From positions 1 to 39,802 of the forward strand of contig JASMDM010000004.1 of assembly GCA_030752795.1 (NCBI GenBank): 39,802 nucleotides of DNA, written 5' to 3'. This DNA comes from SAR202 cluster bacterium (GTDB taxonomy: Bacteria > Chloroflexota > Dehalococcoidia > Lucifugimonadales > UBA1123). Every line of letters begins with the position of its first letter. Position 1 is the first letter of the stretch. This document shows, piece by piece, positions 1-9,195 of the stretch. Below the pieces are notes generated by a model, which saw nothing but the letters and a program-made list of their open reading frames with translations, did no database searches and was not told the origin of the DNA. The translations under genes were made by a program, and so were the position numbers.

Positions 1-1
1 G

Positions 2-259
2 GCCTCACCATATCATCCTCAGACCAACGGCAAGCTGGAGCGATATCACCAATCGATAAAACGGGATGTGAACCAGATCCCATACGATGCTCCCGCAAAC
101 CTGGATGCGGCCATCGCCGACTTCGTGAGCTACTACAACAACCGGCGATATCACAAGGCGTTGAGCAACGTGACTCCTTCGGACGTGTTGAACGGCCGGA
201 GAGAACAGATATTAGAGAAACGCAAGGAGGTTCAGACAAGAACGATACAGCGACGATGA
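2..259 (+). CDS. IS3-type transposase (integrase core), C-terminal part, cut by the window edge
   Basis: Only the last 85 residues are present; the reading frame is open from base 2. It begins with SPYHPQTNGKLERYH, the block around the third catalytic acid of the DDE integrase core (the Glu of KLER), followed by YYNNRRYHKAL and a TPSDVL motif, which is the usual end of IS3/IS481-like integrases. The basic tail (RRE, KRKE, RTIQRR) is typical of the IS3 branch. It would catalyse cut-and-paste or copy-out transposition of its own element. The two catalytic Asp residues lie outside the window, so intactness cannot be judged. The element probably ends about 80 bp downstream, just before the stop of the next, opposing gene. 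Confidence 0.85.
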   Translation, partial: ASPYHPQTNGKLERYHQSIKRDVNQIPYDAPANLDAAIADFVSYYNNRRYHKALSNVTPSDVLNGRREQILEKRKEVQTRTIQRR

Positions 260-318
260 TTGTACAATCATCAACTCAGAGAGTTCGCGATATCAGCTCA
301 AAGTCTCTATTAACAATC

Positions 319-337
319 TGTCCCGTTTCTGCTGACA
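319..337. mobile_element. Probable right terminal inverted repeat of the IS3-type element
   Basis: TGTCCCGTTTCTGCTGACA lies 60 bp after the transposase stop, resembles the ends of IS3-group elements by recall, and is followed 18 bp later by the stop codon of a convergent chromosomal gene, so the element must end about here. The left end is outside the window, so the repeat cannot be paired and no target duplication can be read. Confidence 0.4.
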
Positions 338-354
338 GCCAACAGTCGGGCCGA

Positions 355-1557
355 TTATGGTGGCATCGACGGCACGACGAACTCCGGAATCTCGTAGTCG
401 TTCGGTCCAGCGATCGGGTCGTTTTCGTCGAACCTGGTCAGGCGGAACGGTTCGATGTCCACCGTTCGGCTCTCGCCTTCGAGGACGAGCTCGGCCATGC
501 ACATTCCGACGGCTGGGCCGGTCTTGAATCCGCTGCCGCTCATGCCCGCCGCGATGTACAAGCCTTCGACGGTTGGCGCTCCGCCCAGAACCATGTGACC
601 GTCCGGAGTGTAGCCGTCGACCTGGGCCCACGACCTGCGCCAGCCCGCGTCGACCATGGCTGGGACGCGATGGGCTAGCTGTGCCAGCGCGCGCGCCTGC
701 CAGGCCAGCGCGACCGTGCCGTCGTAAGCGTCCGGGTCCACGTGGCTATCCACCGAAGGACCGGGCCTAATTCCGAGCAATGTCAGTTTGCCTACATCGG
801 GCCGGAAGTACTGGCCGACGGCGTGGTCGATGAAGACCATGTGCGAGTCTTGGACGGACTCCGGGCGCTCGACCATTCCTGCGGTGAGTCGTTGCGCGCC
901 GACGGGCAAATCCACGCCGGCGCTGGCCGCCAATTTGGCCGACCACGCTCCCGCCACCAGTATCACGACCGGCGTGTCGATGTCTCCCTCGGAGGTTCGG
1001 AGGCCCACGACTTTGTATGCATCGCGCTTGATGTCCGATACGGTTACGCCCTGCTTGATCTCGACGCCGAGCTCGCGCGCGCGTCGCGCCATCGATGTGG
1101 CGGCCGAATAGCCGTCGGCATACCCGCTGTCCGGTTCGTAGGCCACGGCGCCAATGTCGTCGACGTTGGCGAACGGCTGCAGCTCTTTGAGGTCTTCCGG
1201 CGAAATGACGTGGGCGTTGACGCCCACGCCTCGCTGCATCTCAACGTTGTTGCGTAGCCTGTAGGCGTTGGCGCTGTCGGCGACCGCGACGAAGCCTGTT
1301 TTACGAAATCCCGAGTCGTCTCCGATGAGGTCGCCCCACGTTTCGAACACCTCGAGGCTCTTGAGCGCCAGAGCCGTGTCCCAGGGGTTGGTGTAGTGCA
1401 TTCGTACGAGGGCGCCAGAGCTGCCTGTTGCTCCGCTGGCGATCGTGTCCTTCTCCAGGAGCACGATGTCTTTCTGGCCCTTGAGTGCGAGATAATGAGC
1501 GATGCTGGCGCCAACGATGCCTCCGCCGATTATCACTGCCGATGCGGTGTCTGTCAT
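355..1557 (-). CDS. FAD-dependent amine/amino-acid oxidoreductase (DAO/DadA family)
   Basis: A 400-residue protein of the D-amino-acid oxidase/sarcosine oxidase fold. The N-terminal dinucleotide-binding motif GGGIVGAS is at residues 11-18, followed by the acidic end of strand 2 (VLLEKD) and the Ser/Gly-rich stretch SGATGSSGALVRMHY. Near the C-terminus, GLYIAAGMSGSGFKTGP is the conserved second FAD-contact region. Such enzymes oxidise secondary or D-amino acids such as sarcosine, glycine-betaine derivatives or D-Pro; the substrate cannot be told. Start: ATG with AAAGGC upstream. It is the most downstream gene of a minus-strand run after DUF1786 and a methyltransferase, so a role in catabolism of methylated amines is possible but inferred. 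Confidence 0.85.
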   Translation of the reverse strand: MTDTASAVIIGGGIVGASIAHYLALKGQKDIVLLEKDTIASGATGSSGALVRMHYTNPWDTALALKSLEVFETWGDLIGDDSGFRKTGFVAVADSANAYRLRNNVEMQRGVGVNAHVISPEDLKELQPFANVDDIGAVAYEPDSGYADGYSAATSMARRARELGVEIKQGVTVSDIKRDAYKVVGLRTSEGDIDTPVVILVAGAWSAKLAASAGVDLPVGAQRLTAGMVERPESVQDSHMVFIDHAVGQYFRPDVGKLTLLGIRPGPSVDSHVDPDAYDGTVALAWQARALAQLAHRVPAMVDAGWRRSWAQVDGYTPDGHMVLGGAPTVEGLYIAAGMSGSGFKTGPAVGMCMAELVLEGESRTVDIEPFRLTRFDENDPIAGPNDYEIPEFVVPSMPP

Positions 1558-1605
1558 GTCTTGCCTTTCGTGTTTGATTGGTGTTCGGCGCCGGTCACCG
1601 ACCCT

Positions 1606-2697
1606 CTAGCCTCCAGCCCGGAGGGCGTGGAGTATCTCTTCGCGCCAAGATGGCTCTCGTTCAGCCCAGCCGCGGATCAGGCCGTAGGACCCGGCCAGCA
1701 TCATGGATCCATGGGGCGTCGCGGAGTATGGGCTCAGCTTCGAACCCTCCAGCATTCGACGCATCGGACCGGTCACGCTCAAAAACCCCGGAGTCTCGCC
1801 ACCCTCGACGACAACCGCTCCGTGTCCCATGTCCCGCCACACGGCGTCGTTGTCGATGCTGCCGTCGACGAGGCTGGTTAGGTAATCTTCCAGTCGTGCC
1901 TGCGACAGTATCTGCGTGTGGTGTTCGAAGATGCCTTGGATGGTCGTGTCGTGCAGATGGAACGCCAGCGTGTGCTCGTTGCCGACGTTTGCGACCAGCT
2001 TGCACGATTGTTCGGTGACGTGCGGGTCTTCGAGACCGCCAAGAACGGCCGCCTCGGCGGTGTCCATGAGCAGCATCGGGGACTCGCCACCGGCCGTTTC
2101 GATGACCGATTGCATCCGAGTCAGGTACGGCGGCGCCTCTGGCGCCAGATAGGCCATCGAGTAGACGTCGCGAGAATTTTCGGTCAGTTGGGTGCGCAGG
2201 TGGTCGAACCGAAATTTCCGGTCGCTGTATCCGGGCGGGGCGTCGCCGTGGTCGAACACTGCCACGGCCAGGGCGTCCCAAGCCGGCGAAACGTCGAACG
2301 CCTCCAACGCGGCGCGGACCATGCCGAGGTCGAGGTCACGGAGCTTGACGCGGACACCTTTCAGCGCGGCGGCCTCGTCGGGCGAAACGATCGTCACTCC
2401 CATGGCCCGAACCATCTCCGGGTCGTCGTCGAACGTCGTCGCGGCGGCGGGTATCGCGTGGACGGGAAGACCCGCCTCGACGTGAGCCTGCAACGCGCCC
2501 GTCACCGGCCCGCCGCCCATGTTCGTGCCCGTGATGACCAACGACTCGCGGTCCGCTGTCGCCGCGCGAATCCGGTCGGCGGCGATGACGGTCGGGGCGG
2601 GGACGATGAGTTGCACGCAGTTCTCAATCGCCTGCTCTGAGTCGAAGAGCAGGATGTCCTGGGTGCCCGTGCCGATGTCCAACGCTAAGATTCGCAT
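1606..2697 (-). CDS. DUF1786 protein (PFL-activating-enzyme-associated, ASKHA-like)
   Basis: The 363-residue product starts MRILALDIGTGTQDILLFD; the DIGTGTQ loop at residues 7-13 resembles the phosphate-1 loop of actin/Hsp70/sugar-kinase ATPases, and VITGTNMGGGP plus a second LLMDTAEAAVLGG segment follow. This matches the DUF1786 family, often labelled 'putative pyruvate formate-lyase activating enzyme', a name not backed by a radical-SAM cysteine motif: none is present here. Biochemical role unknown; nucleotide binding is inferred from the fold. Good ribosome site (GAGGAG, 4 nt before ATG). It sits 48 bp upstream of the FAD oxidoreductase and 25 bp downstream of the methyltransferase, so the three look co-transcribed. 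Confidence 0.75.
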   Translation of the reverse strand: MRILALDIGTGTQDILLFDSEQAIENCVQLIVPAPTVIAADRIRAATADRESLVITGTNMGGGPVTGALQAHVEAGLPVHAIPAAATTFDDDPEMVRAMGVTIVSPDEAAALKGVRVKLRDLDLGMVRAALEAFDVSPAWDALAVAVFDHGDAPPGYSDRKFRFDHLRTQLTENSRDVYSMAYLAPEAPPYLTRMQSVIETAGGESPMLLMDTAEAAVLGGLEDPHVTEQSCKLVANVGNEHTLAFHLHDTTIQGIFEHHTQILSQARLEDYLTSLVDGSIDNDAVWRDMGHGAVVVEGGETPGFLSVTGPMRRMLEGSKLSPYSATPHGSMMLAGSYGLIRGWAEREPSWREEILHALRAGG

Positions 2698-2722
2698 GTT
2701 CTCCTCATTGCAACCACGTTCG

Positions 2723-3607
2723 CTACGCCTTCCCGACGGCGAATAGCGTGAACGGGCATAGGAACGCGTCGGTAGTGTCGAACCATGTCGCGAGTTCTCG
2801 TCGCGCTTCTTCGATCATCGCTTGGTCGACATACCCTTCGTCGATGGCATCACGGTAGACGTCCCACAGCGGGTCGCTCGGATCATCCAATGGCGGAACA
2901 TGAAACATCACCGATAGCTGGGCATCGCCGAAATTGGACCGATTGAATTTCAACACGCTGGCTTGCGTGACAACATCGGTCAACCCAGCGGCTGCGAACC
3001 ACCCCGTGCATTTCCGAGCCGAGTGTAGGTCGATGTAGTGGTGCTCGGTAAGTTGTCGTTCCGCTTTGCCAGGGACTTGGCGCCCCGAAAGGTATCGCGT
3101 CAACGGCGACTGGTGATAGCGAACATGGCCCTCGTACAACTTCTCGACCGCAGGGCACACCGGGTATTTGGGCGTCAACCCCCAGTCCCGAACCCCCGCC
3201 GCGATGACCAATCCGCCCGGCTTTGTCACGCGCTTTTGCTCTCGCAAGACTCCAATCGGGTCCACGCAATGATGCAAAACGGTGTTGCTGTAGACGATGT
3301 CGAACGTGCCGTCCGGAAAGTCGAGCTTCTGAGCGTTGCCGACTTGGAAGGAAACGTTGTCGAGGCCCCGCTCGCGCGCGATGTCGTTTCCGGTGGCAAC
3401 TCTGTTCTCTGCTGGCTCGATCCCGACGACGTCACCGGGCTTAACAACCTCCGCGACACCCATGGTAATCACGCCGGGACCGCAGCCCACACCGAGCACC
3501 TTCAAGTCTGGCTTCAGACACGGGATCAACTCGGGCGCGTCGTTTTCCAGCGTTCGGCCCAGATACGATTCTATGAGCATCTGTTCGCGGTCGGATTCCG
3601 ACGCCAC
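2723..3607 (-). CDS. Class I SAM-dependent methyltransferase
   Basis: About 295 residues. Motif I is VLGVGCGPGV at about residues 37-46, followed by an acidic strand-2 end (VVGIEPAE), motif II/III FQVGNAQKLDFPDGTFDIVYSNTVLHH split over residues 90-115, and the post-I block TKPGGLVIAAG. This is the small-molecule methyltransferase pattern (Methyltransf_11/25). Two in-frame GTG codons six bases apart could start it; the second (ending at 3607) has AAGGAG at proper spacing, the first overlaps that site. Substrate unknown. It is the promoter-proximal gene of the run with DUF1786 and the FAD oxidoreductase. Confidence 0.8.
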   Translation of the reverse strand: MASESDREQMLIESYLGRTLENDAPELIPCLKPDLKVLGVGCGPGVITMGVAEVVKPGDVVGIEPAENRVATGNDIARERGLDNVSFQVGNAQKLDFPDGTFDIVYSNTVLHHCVDPIGVLREQKRVTKPGGLVIAAGVRDWGLTPKYPVCPAVEKLYEGHVRYHQSPLTRYLSGRQVPGKAERQLTEHHYIDLHSARKCTGWFAAAGLTDVVTQASVLKFNRSNFGDAQLSVMFHVPPLDDPSDPLWDVYRDAIDEGYVDQAMIEEARRELATWFDTTDAFLCPFTLFAVGKA

Positions 3608-3790
3608 ATCCACTCCTTCTAACTATGTTCTTGTTTCGGCCTACGCAGTGCCATCAGGCCGTTCTATCCTCGATCCCATCCAGATCGTAACTTCGATAGC
3701 TCCTCATCGGACGCGCAAGAAAGTCGCCGATGCACTCGGCCGCCAGCGGTTGACGCTGTCGAACAAGTCATCGACGGTACTCAGACATGG

Positions 3791-4356
3791 TCACTTCAAC
3801 CCGAGCTTCTTGCCAGCAGCCAACAAGCCGAATGCCTCGCGGAGACGCTTCTCCTTCGTCTGCCGCCGTTTGGCCGAGTCGATCCAGCCGATGTACGCCC
3901 GCCGATACGACGGCGCCAACTGCTCGAAATTCTGCCAGGCGCGGGGATCGGCCTTGAGCGCTTTCTCAATGTACGATGGCACTGCCGAAGCGGATGGTCT
4001 TGGAGCATCGCCGCTTCGGTTCGTCGGCGCTTGGCTCAACCCCGGAGGCGCCAGCAAGCCGCGTGATCTAAGGTCCGCATACCGCCGGCGATTGATCGTC
4101 GACCATCTGCTGTCGGCCTTTCTTGCGTGAACTTGCGCGCGTACAGCGAATCGTCCAGTCGCTTCATGATGCTGTCGATCCAGCCGAAACACAGCGTTTC
4201 CTCGACGGCGTCGTCGTAGCTGATGGTCGTGACACCCGTGTGGCGTTTGTGGAACACGAGCCAGATTTCCGGCATCGCGTCGTGGTGAAGCTGCAGCCAC
4301 GCCCGCCATTCCTGACGGTTCTTCACGTCAAGTGTTTCGATGGGCCTGGTTGACAT
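3791..4356 (-). pseudogene. YdeI/OmpD-associated family protein, interrupted by one frameshift
   Basis: Two overlapping frames together encode a typical family member of about 188 residues. The N-terminal half starts MSTRPIETLDV and contains PEIWLVFHKRHTG and DDAVEETLCFGWIDSI; the C-terminal half holds KADSRWSTINRRR, PSYIEKALKADPRAW and the basic end TKEKRLREAFGLL. The join is near 4123-4127: adding one C restores KFTPRKADSRW, which is the family consensus, so a single base is missing. YdeI-like proteins have been tied to bacteriocin or polymyxin protection in enterobacteria; the molecular function is not known. Either a recent null allele or a sequence error. Confidence 0.75.
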
Positions 4357-4513
4357 CAGCGAATCCCACCTGTCAAGTCCCGCTCCGGTAATGCTAGGCG
4401 TCGATACGATATCGCATAGGGAAATGTCAGCCATTGTGCGACTCGGCGCACGGCGCTGGGTCCACGCCCTTCACAAGCGCCAACGAGTCGAAACCAAAGC
4501 GACCATTCGGGAC

Positions 4514-5413
4514 CTACGCAACGCCGGCCGGCGTCAGCAGCCCGACATCTTCGAAGATCGACCTGAGTTCGGCGCGTTGAGAGTCGGTGAACGGCAGCAT
4601 CGGAGGTCGCGAGTGACCGCCGGGCTGGCCGAGCATGTTCATCGACTCTTTCATCGCGATGTAGCCGCTGCCGACGTTGAACAGGTCGTAAACCCGAAGC
4701 ATCTTCTTGTGGACCTCTCGTGACCGGTCCATGTCGCCTCGCGCTGTGGTTTCGTAGAGGTCAACCGCCAGCTTGCCCACGACTTGCGGGAGCATCGCAA
4801 CTGCTCCGACGGCGCCAACCGCTAGGCCGGGCGGTATGAAGTCCTCGTGTCCGACGAACACCTTGATGTCTTCGCTGCAGAACCTGACCAGCGCGGCGAC
4901 TTGCCTGATGTCCAGTGAGCTGTCCTTGATGGCGACGACGTTGTCGAGTCCCATGAGCTGCTCGACGATCTGGGGAGTCAGGAACTTCCTCACGGCCAGC
5001 GGGCTGTTGTACAGCATGATTGGCAGACCGCCCTCTTCGGCGACGCGAGTGTAGAACTCGACGACTTCGCGGTCGTCAACGCCGATGTAGATCGGGGGCA
5101 GCAGCATCGTGCCCGCGCATCCGATGTCGCCAGCGTGTCGCGTAAGGTCGACGACGTCTTCGGTGCGAATTGCGGATGTGCCGGCGAGAACTGGCACTCG
5201 ACCGTTAGCCTGGTCGACGGCTATCGAAAAAACCTCTTTGCGCTCGTCGTTGGTCATCAGGAAGAACTCACCGGTGCTGCCTGCGGAGATCACACCGCGG
5301 CAACCGGATTCGATCACGTAGTCGATGACCTTGCGATAAGCGGCCTCGTCGATGTCGCCGTTTTCGGCGAAGGGGGTGACAATTACAGCGAATGATCCGT
5401 GCCAGTCAACCAT
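4514..5413 (-). CDS. Dihydrodipicolinate synthase/N-acetylneuraminate lyase family aldolase
   Basis: 299 residues from the preferred ATG at 5411-5413, which has AGGAGG eight nucleotides upstream (complement of 5422-5427); an ATG ten codons further up lacks a good site. Class I aldolase of the DapA/NanA superfamily: GSTGE at residues 45-49 (substrate carboxylate loop), Tyr135 in YNSP, and the Schiff-base Lys163 in AIKDSS. It cleaves or condenses pyruvate with an aldehyde. STG instead of TTG in the loop and the catabolic neighbours make a sugar-acid or hydroxy-acid aldolase more likely than lysine biosynthesis. Its start overlaps the 3' end of the lactonase gene by 8 bp, suggesting translational coupling. 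Confidence 0.85.
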   Translation of the reverse strand: MVDWHGSFAVIVTPFAENGDIDEAAYRKVIDYVIESGCRGVISAGSTGEFFLMTNDERKEVFSIAVDQANGRVPVLAGTSAIRTEDVVDLTRHAGDIGCAGTMLLPPIYIGVDDREVVEFYTRVAEEGGLPIMLYNSPLAVRKFLTPQIVEQLMGLDNVVAIKDSSLDIRQVAALVRFCSEDIKVFVGHEDFIPPGLAVGAVGAVAMLPQVVGKLAVDLYETTARGDMDRSREVHKKMLRVYDLFNVGSGYIAMKESMNMLGQPGGHSRPPMLPFTDSQRAELRSIFEDVGLLTPAGVA

Positions 5414-6551
5414 GTTCGTTTCCTCCTGAATGAGTTGGCGCAAGTATATTCTGTGGGCGCTGCTTGTTCAACGAACGACACGCATGTTGAACTGATCCGA
5501 CGGACCTTGTCGGTGGACGCGCCGAACGCTGCCCTCGCTCGGTAATCAGCACCCACATTGGGGCGGCCCCGACGGTGTACGTTCCGATGGGTTCGAGCGC
5601 GCCCGATTCCGAATCGATACGGTACGCCGCAAGCTTGCCCGATTCCAGTCCCGCCGCGTACAAGAAGCGGCCGTTCGGCTCTAAGCCTATGGCTCGCGGC
5701 ACCGGTTCGGACGCGAATCGGCCCGCGGCGGTCATTCGACCGGTGGTCTCGTCGATGGCGAAGCACGCGATGCTGTTGTGGCCGCGATTCGGGGCGTAGA
5801 CGAACTTGCCGTCCGGCGTAATCCGGATCTGTGCGCAACTGTTGCGGCCCTCGTAGTCGTCGGGCAGGGTGGAGAGCGTTTGGAACGCCTCGAGGGTCCC
5901 GTTCGAGCGATCGAAATTATATCCGGTGACGCTGCAACCCTGTTCGTTCGAGACGTACAGCGTGTCCAGTTTCGGATGGAAGCAATAATGTCGGGGACCA
6001 GCCTCATCCTCAGGCGTCACCGTTGCTGGCGTGTTCGGCGTAAGGCGGCCAGTCACTTGATCGAACTTGAACTGGAATATCGCGTTGGGACCGTTTCCGC
6101 CTGCGATGTGCGGCACGAACGCGAACGTGTTGGAAGCGTCCGTCTGGATCGAGTGAGCTCCGCGTCCGGTGGCCAGCCACTCGACTGATGGCGTGTGCAC
6201 GGCCCCGCTGTCGTCGATGCGATGCACGGCTGCTCGTCCCGCGGCGTAGTAGGAAGACAGTAGGAACTTCCCCGTGTTGTCCGTTGCCAGGTAGCAAGGG
6301 TCTGATTCGAGCGGCGCCGTCCCGATTAGGGCCAGGTCGCCGGTCGCTTGATCGATGCTGTAGCTGGACACGGCCGGGATGTCCCTGCGACCGACGAACA
6401 TGAACTTGCCGGATGGATCGACGGCCAACGGGGCTGGGCGCCCTGTGACCGCGACGCCGCCTTCAGGCACGAGCGCCCCGGACTCGGGGTCCACCCCGAA
6501 CATCAGTATCTCATCGTCCTCGGACAACGTTACGTACATGCGAAATGACAT
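5406..6551 (-). CDS. Lactonase-family beta-propeller protein (6-phosphogluconolactonase-like)
   Basis: 381 residues, start ATG with GGAGG seven nucleotides upstream. Repeated propeller blades read as FGVDPESGALVPEG, YSIDQATGDLALIG, FKFDQVTGRLTP, YNFDRSNGTLEAF, FAIDETTGRMTAAG and YRIDSESGALEPIG; this is the seven-bladed PF10282 family (YbhE/Pgl type, or 3-carboxymuconate cyclase-like). Known members hydrolyse 6-phosphogluconolactone. The family part ends at about residue 340 (GAAPMWVLI); the last 40 residues are unlike the family and run through the ribosome site of the next gene, so an early stop may have been lost or a frame change may lie near 5530. No other lactonase is present although zwf and gnd are in the window. 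Confidence 0.8.
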   Translation of the reverse strand: MSFRMYVTLSEDDEILMFGVDPESGALVPEGGVAVTGRPAPLAVDPSGKFMFVGRRDIPAVSSYSIDQATGDLALIGTAPLESDPCYLATDNTGKFLLSSYYAAGRAAVHRIDDSGAVHTPSVEWLATGRGAHSIQTDASNTFAFVPHIAGGNGPNAIFQFKFDQVTGRLTPNTPATVTPEDEAGPRHYCFHPKLDTLYVSNEQGCSVTGYNFDRSNGTLEAFQTLSTLPDDYEGRNSCAQIRITPDGKFVYAPNRGHNSIACFAIDETTGRMTAAGRFASEPVPRAIGLEPNGRFLYAAGLESGKLAAYRIDSESGALEPIGTYTVGAAPMWVLITERGQRSARPPTRSVGSVQHACRSLNKQRPQNILAPTHSGGNEHG

Positions 6552-6883
6552 GGTTCAACCTCCACGATGTGAGCCCAAAATTGATTGGATAGCCCGCGTT
6601 CGTCTTGTGAGTTAAGCCACCGAGCCGGTTCATTGTAGCGTGTCCCGTATTAACTGACTCTTCGATCAAATGTGTAGCCGTTCGTGAAACCTGAAACAAG
6701 CCCACAAGCTATGAAGATAGTTTACGCACTATTGTGCTATCATTGGTGGTAGTCAGGCAGGGGAAAAACAAACAGCGACAGTGCGTTGCGTGTCACGGGC
6801 TCGGAAATTATGGCGCGCCCATGATCAGGCCGCATTCGCTGAGATAGCCGAATGATCCGCCCTTATTTAGGAGTTCGTAGTCA
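6552..6883. other. Intergenic region upstream of the Argonaute gene
   Basis: 332 bp between the divergent lactonase and pAgo genes. AT content rises from about 6650 onward, marking the edge of the AT-rich pAgo island. No direct repeat, tRNA or transposon end was recognised that would mark an insertion boundary. A sequence AGGAG ten nucleotides before the ATG at 6884 is a usable ribosome site. Confidence 0.5.
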
Positions 6884-9018
6884 ATGACTACCCAGGTCTC
6901 TCTGAACACCTCCGTTGAGATGTTCCCAATACGGCTAGAGATCATGCCAAAACTGACCGCGTATCGACTAAGCACCTCCGGCGGAGTGATCGCGGCGATG
7001 GGAGGGAAGTTGTCTTATCGGTTGAAAAGGACATTTCCCGGCCACTGGACGTGGACCAGAGGCCGTGTTCTGACCGATAGCCCGTAAGATATTTCGCAGA
7101 TGATGTCGGTTGTGGAAGATCTCTGGAAAGAACAACCCGAGACATTCGGGACTTTGATCGACATACGATTGGACGAGCGTTGGCGAGAATCTACCCAATC
7201 ACAAGCAGAGTTTGTTGCAAACGGGCTATTACCTGATATGGATGGCGATATGGATGGCGAAATCCGAAGCTACCTTTCGACGCAGCGCGTCACGCTTCGT
7301 AATGCCAAAGTCGATCGGGTCTACCGGCCAGAGGTTGGGTTGTCGACGGTCGACCAGCGTTGTCGATCTCGTTATATTCCAAATTGATATTTGATCAGGA
7401 TCTATTTCAGTTTTGGGGTTCAAGTGGAGGAACCACAGATATAGACCGCATTTGGGTGGATGAAAAGGCGTCAACGCTCAAAGGCGAAGTGGTTGGCGTC
7501 GTCGGGCCGGTGAGAGATCACAGGTCGAGGTTGCTTGCCTTGACTTCACGGACGGAGATGCACGAGATCATTGCGAACGCAACAGACGGCGAGCCCGTGG
7601 TGAAGGTTTTGGCCGGACCATCCACATATGATTACGTCGCCAGCGCACTTGACATCATTTTGAGAATGGAAGATTTTAAACGGTTCGGTGTCGACTCAAA
7701 ACTTGCTGCCTCACATCTACGTTTATCGCCTTGGGAACGATCAGAACTTTTAGCGCCCGTGGCCGAAATTGTAAGAACACGAGGCTTAATTGCTAAGGCA
7801 TATCGAGCAATTCGCGATGAAAAGGTCTTCCTCAGTTCAAAGCACGTGAGTTTCGCGCCGACAATCTTGTTTGCCGGGTCCGACGTAAGAACTCATGGCG
7901 ACGGACCAATCCTGGCCATCTGAAGAAATCGGGATTGTCCAGACGCAGTGATACCTTCAAGGACGACAATCCGTCGCGGGTCGGCATATTGAATACACTC
8001 CGTCCAGCGGACGTAGAGCAGTTCATGAGCCAACTCCGAAGCGAAATGGGAGCCGTGGGATTTATCTTGGAGGTCGTAAGCGCAGAGTTAGTGCCACGAT
8101 CGACGCTTTCCAACCTGGAACGAGCTATTGACAACATTCAGATACAAAAACCTCACGTGTGTTAGCTTTCTTGGGAAATCATTTCGATGATGAAACTGAA
8201 TCTAGCGCGTAGAACAGGATAAAATCATTAACGATTGGTCGTGATATCGCGAGTCAAGTCGTTTATCGTTCCGCGTTGCGTAATCGATTCGCAATGGCAA
8301 ATATCGTATTGGGCATATTAGCAAAAACAGGCAATGTTCCCTTCGTGCTCGGGAATCCATTGCCTTATGCCGATTTGGTCGTTGGGATTGACGTCGCACG
8401 TGAAACCAAGAAAAACCTGCGAGGAAGCATCAACATCACGGCGATCGCCAGAATCTACCTGGATAACGGAGATTTCTTAAGATACATAATCCACGACGCC
8501 CCGATCGAAGGAGAAACGCTTCCAAAGGATGTCTTGGAAAGGCTATTCCCACTCGCCGAGTTCAGGGGTAAGCGGGCAGTGATACATAGAGATGGTTATT
8601 TCCGAGGAGACGAGAAGAAGGTGCTCATCGATTGGGCGCGTGAGATCGGCGCAGAATTCTATCTGGTCGAGATACTGAAATCCGGCACCCCGAGAATATA
8701 CGGGATCAACAACGGGCAATATGTTCAAGCAACGAAAGGCAGCGCGTTGGAACTGAGTGATACAGAAGCATTCCTCGTTTCCACCCCGCCGCCTTTTGAA
8801 AATGCTACGCCTGCCCCATTGCACCTCCGAACCCGAGCGCCATTCACGATAGAGCAGGCCATCCATTCGGTATTGTCATTGACATTGCTGCACCATGGAT
8901 CGGTCCGACCGCCAAGGTTGCCGGTGTGTCAATTCATTACAGCGACAGAATCGCCTATTTGGCATTGAGAGGCATCAAACCGAAGAACCTGGAAGGGAAC
9001 CCATCTTTCTGGTTGTGA
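6884..9018 (+). pseudogene. Long prokaryotic Argonaute (N-PAZ-MID-PIWI), interrupted by two stops and four frameshifts
   Basis: Joining five segments gives about 710 residues, the size of long pAgos. 6884-7330: N domain, with an in-frame TAA at 7085. 7330-7920 (next frame): linker VVDGRPALSISLYSKL, then a PAZ-like region (PVVKVLAGPSTYDYV) and linker 2. 7920-8158 and 8159-8926: MID, with an in-frame TAG at 8210, then GILAKTGNVPF and the PIWI domain. 8926-9018: C-terminus, HYSDRIAYLALRGIKP and final FWL. PIWI acids are all present: Asp in VVGIDVAR (8390), Glu in EGETL (8513), Asp in VIHRDG (8591) and Asp in HYSD (8944), so the encoded form would be a nucleic-acid-guided nuclease. The MID 5'-phosphate residues Y-K-Q-K are recoverable, with the TAG at the Tyr. 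Known pAgos defend against plasmids and phages. Base composition is more AT-rich than the surroundings, which suggests acquisition. Confidence 0.85.
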
Positions 9019-9195
9019 GCGTACACTTGGGGGCAACAAGGTCGCGCACTCGTTGAGTGCCCACAGATTGCAGAAGTGTAGGCTCGGCGTAATAACGACC
9101 ACCCGATGCCAGGTGACCATAGCGACTGATCGACTTATTCCGATCATCTCTTCTCGGGACGATGGGAAACGCAAACAAAAGGAGAACGCACAGGC

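Noticed and set aside
6738-6743. TATCAT as a -10 box for the Argonaute gene
   Set aside because: No acceptable -35 at 15-18 bp and 140 bp from the start codon; too weak to list.
9046-9060. Small hairpin GCACTC-GTT-GAGTGC after the Argonaute stop
   Set aside because: Only six pairs and no T-run; not strong enough to call a terminator.
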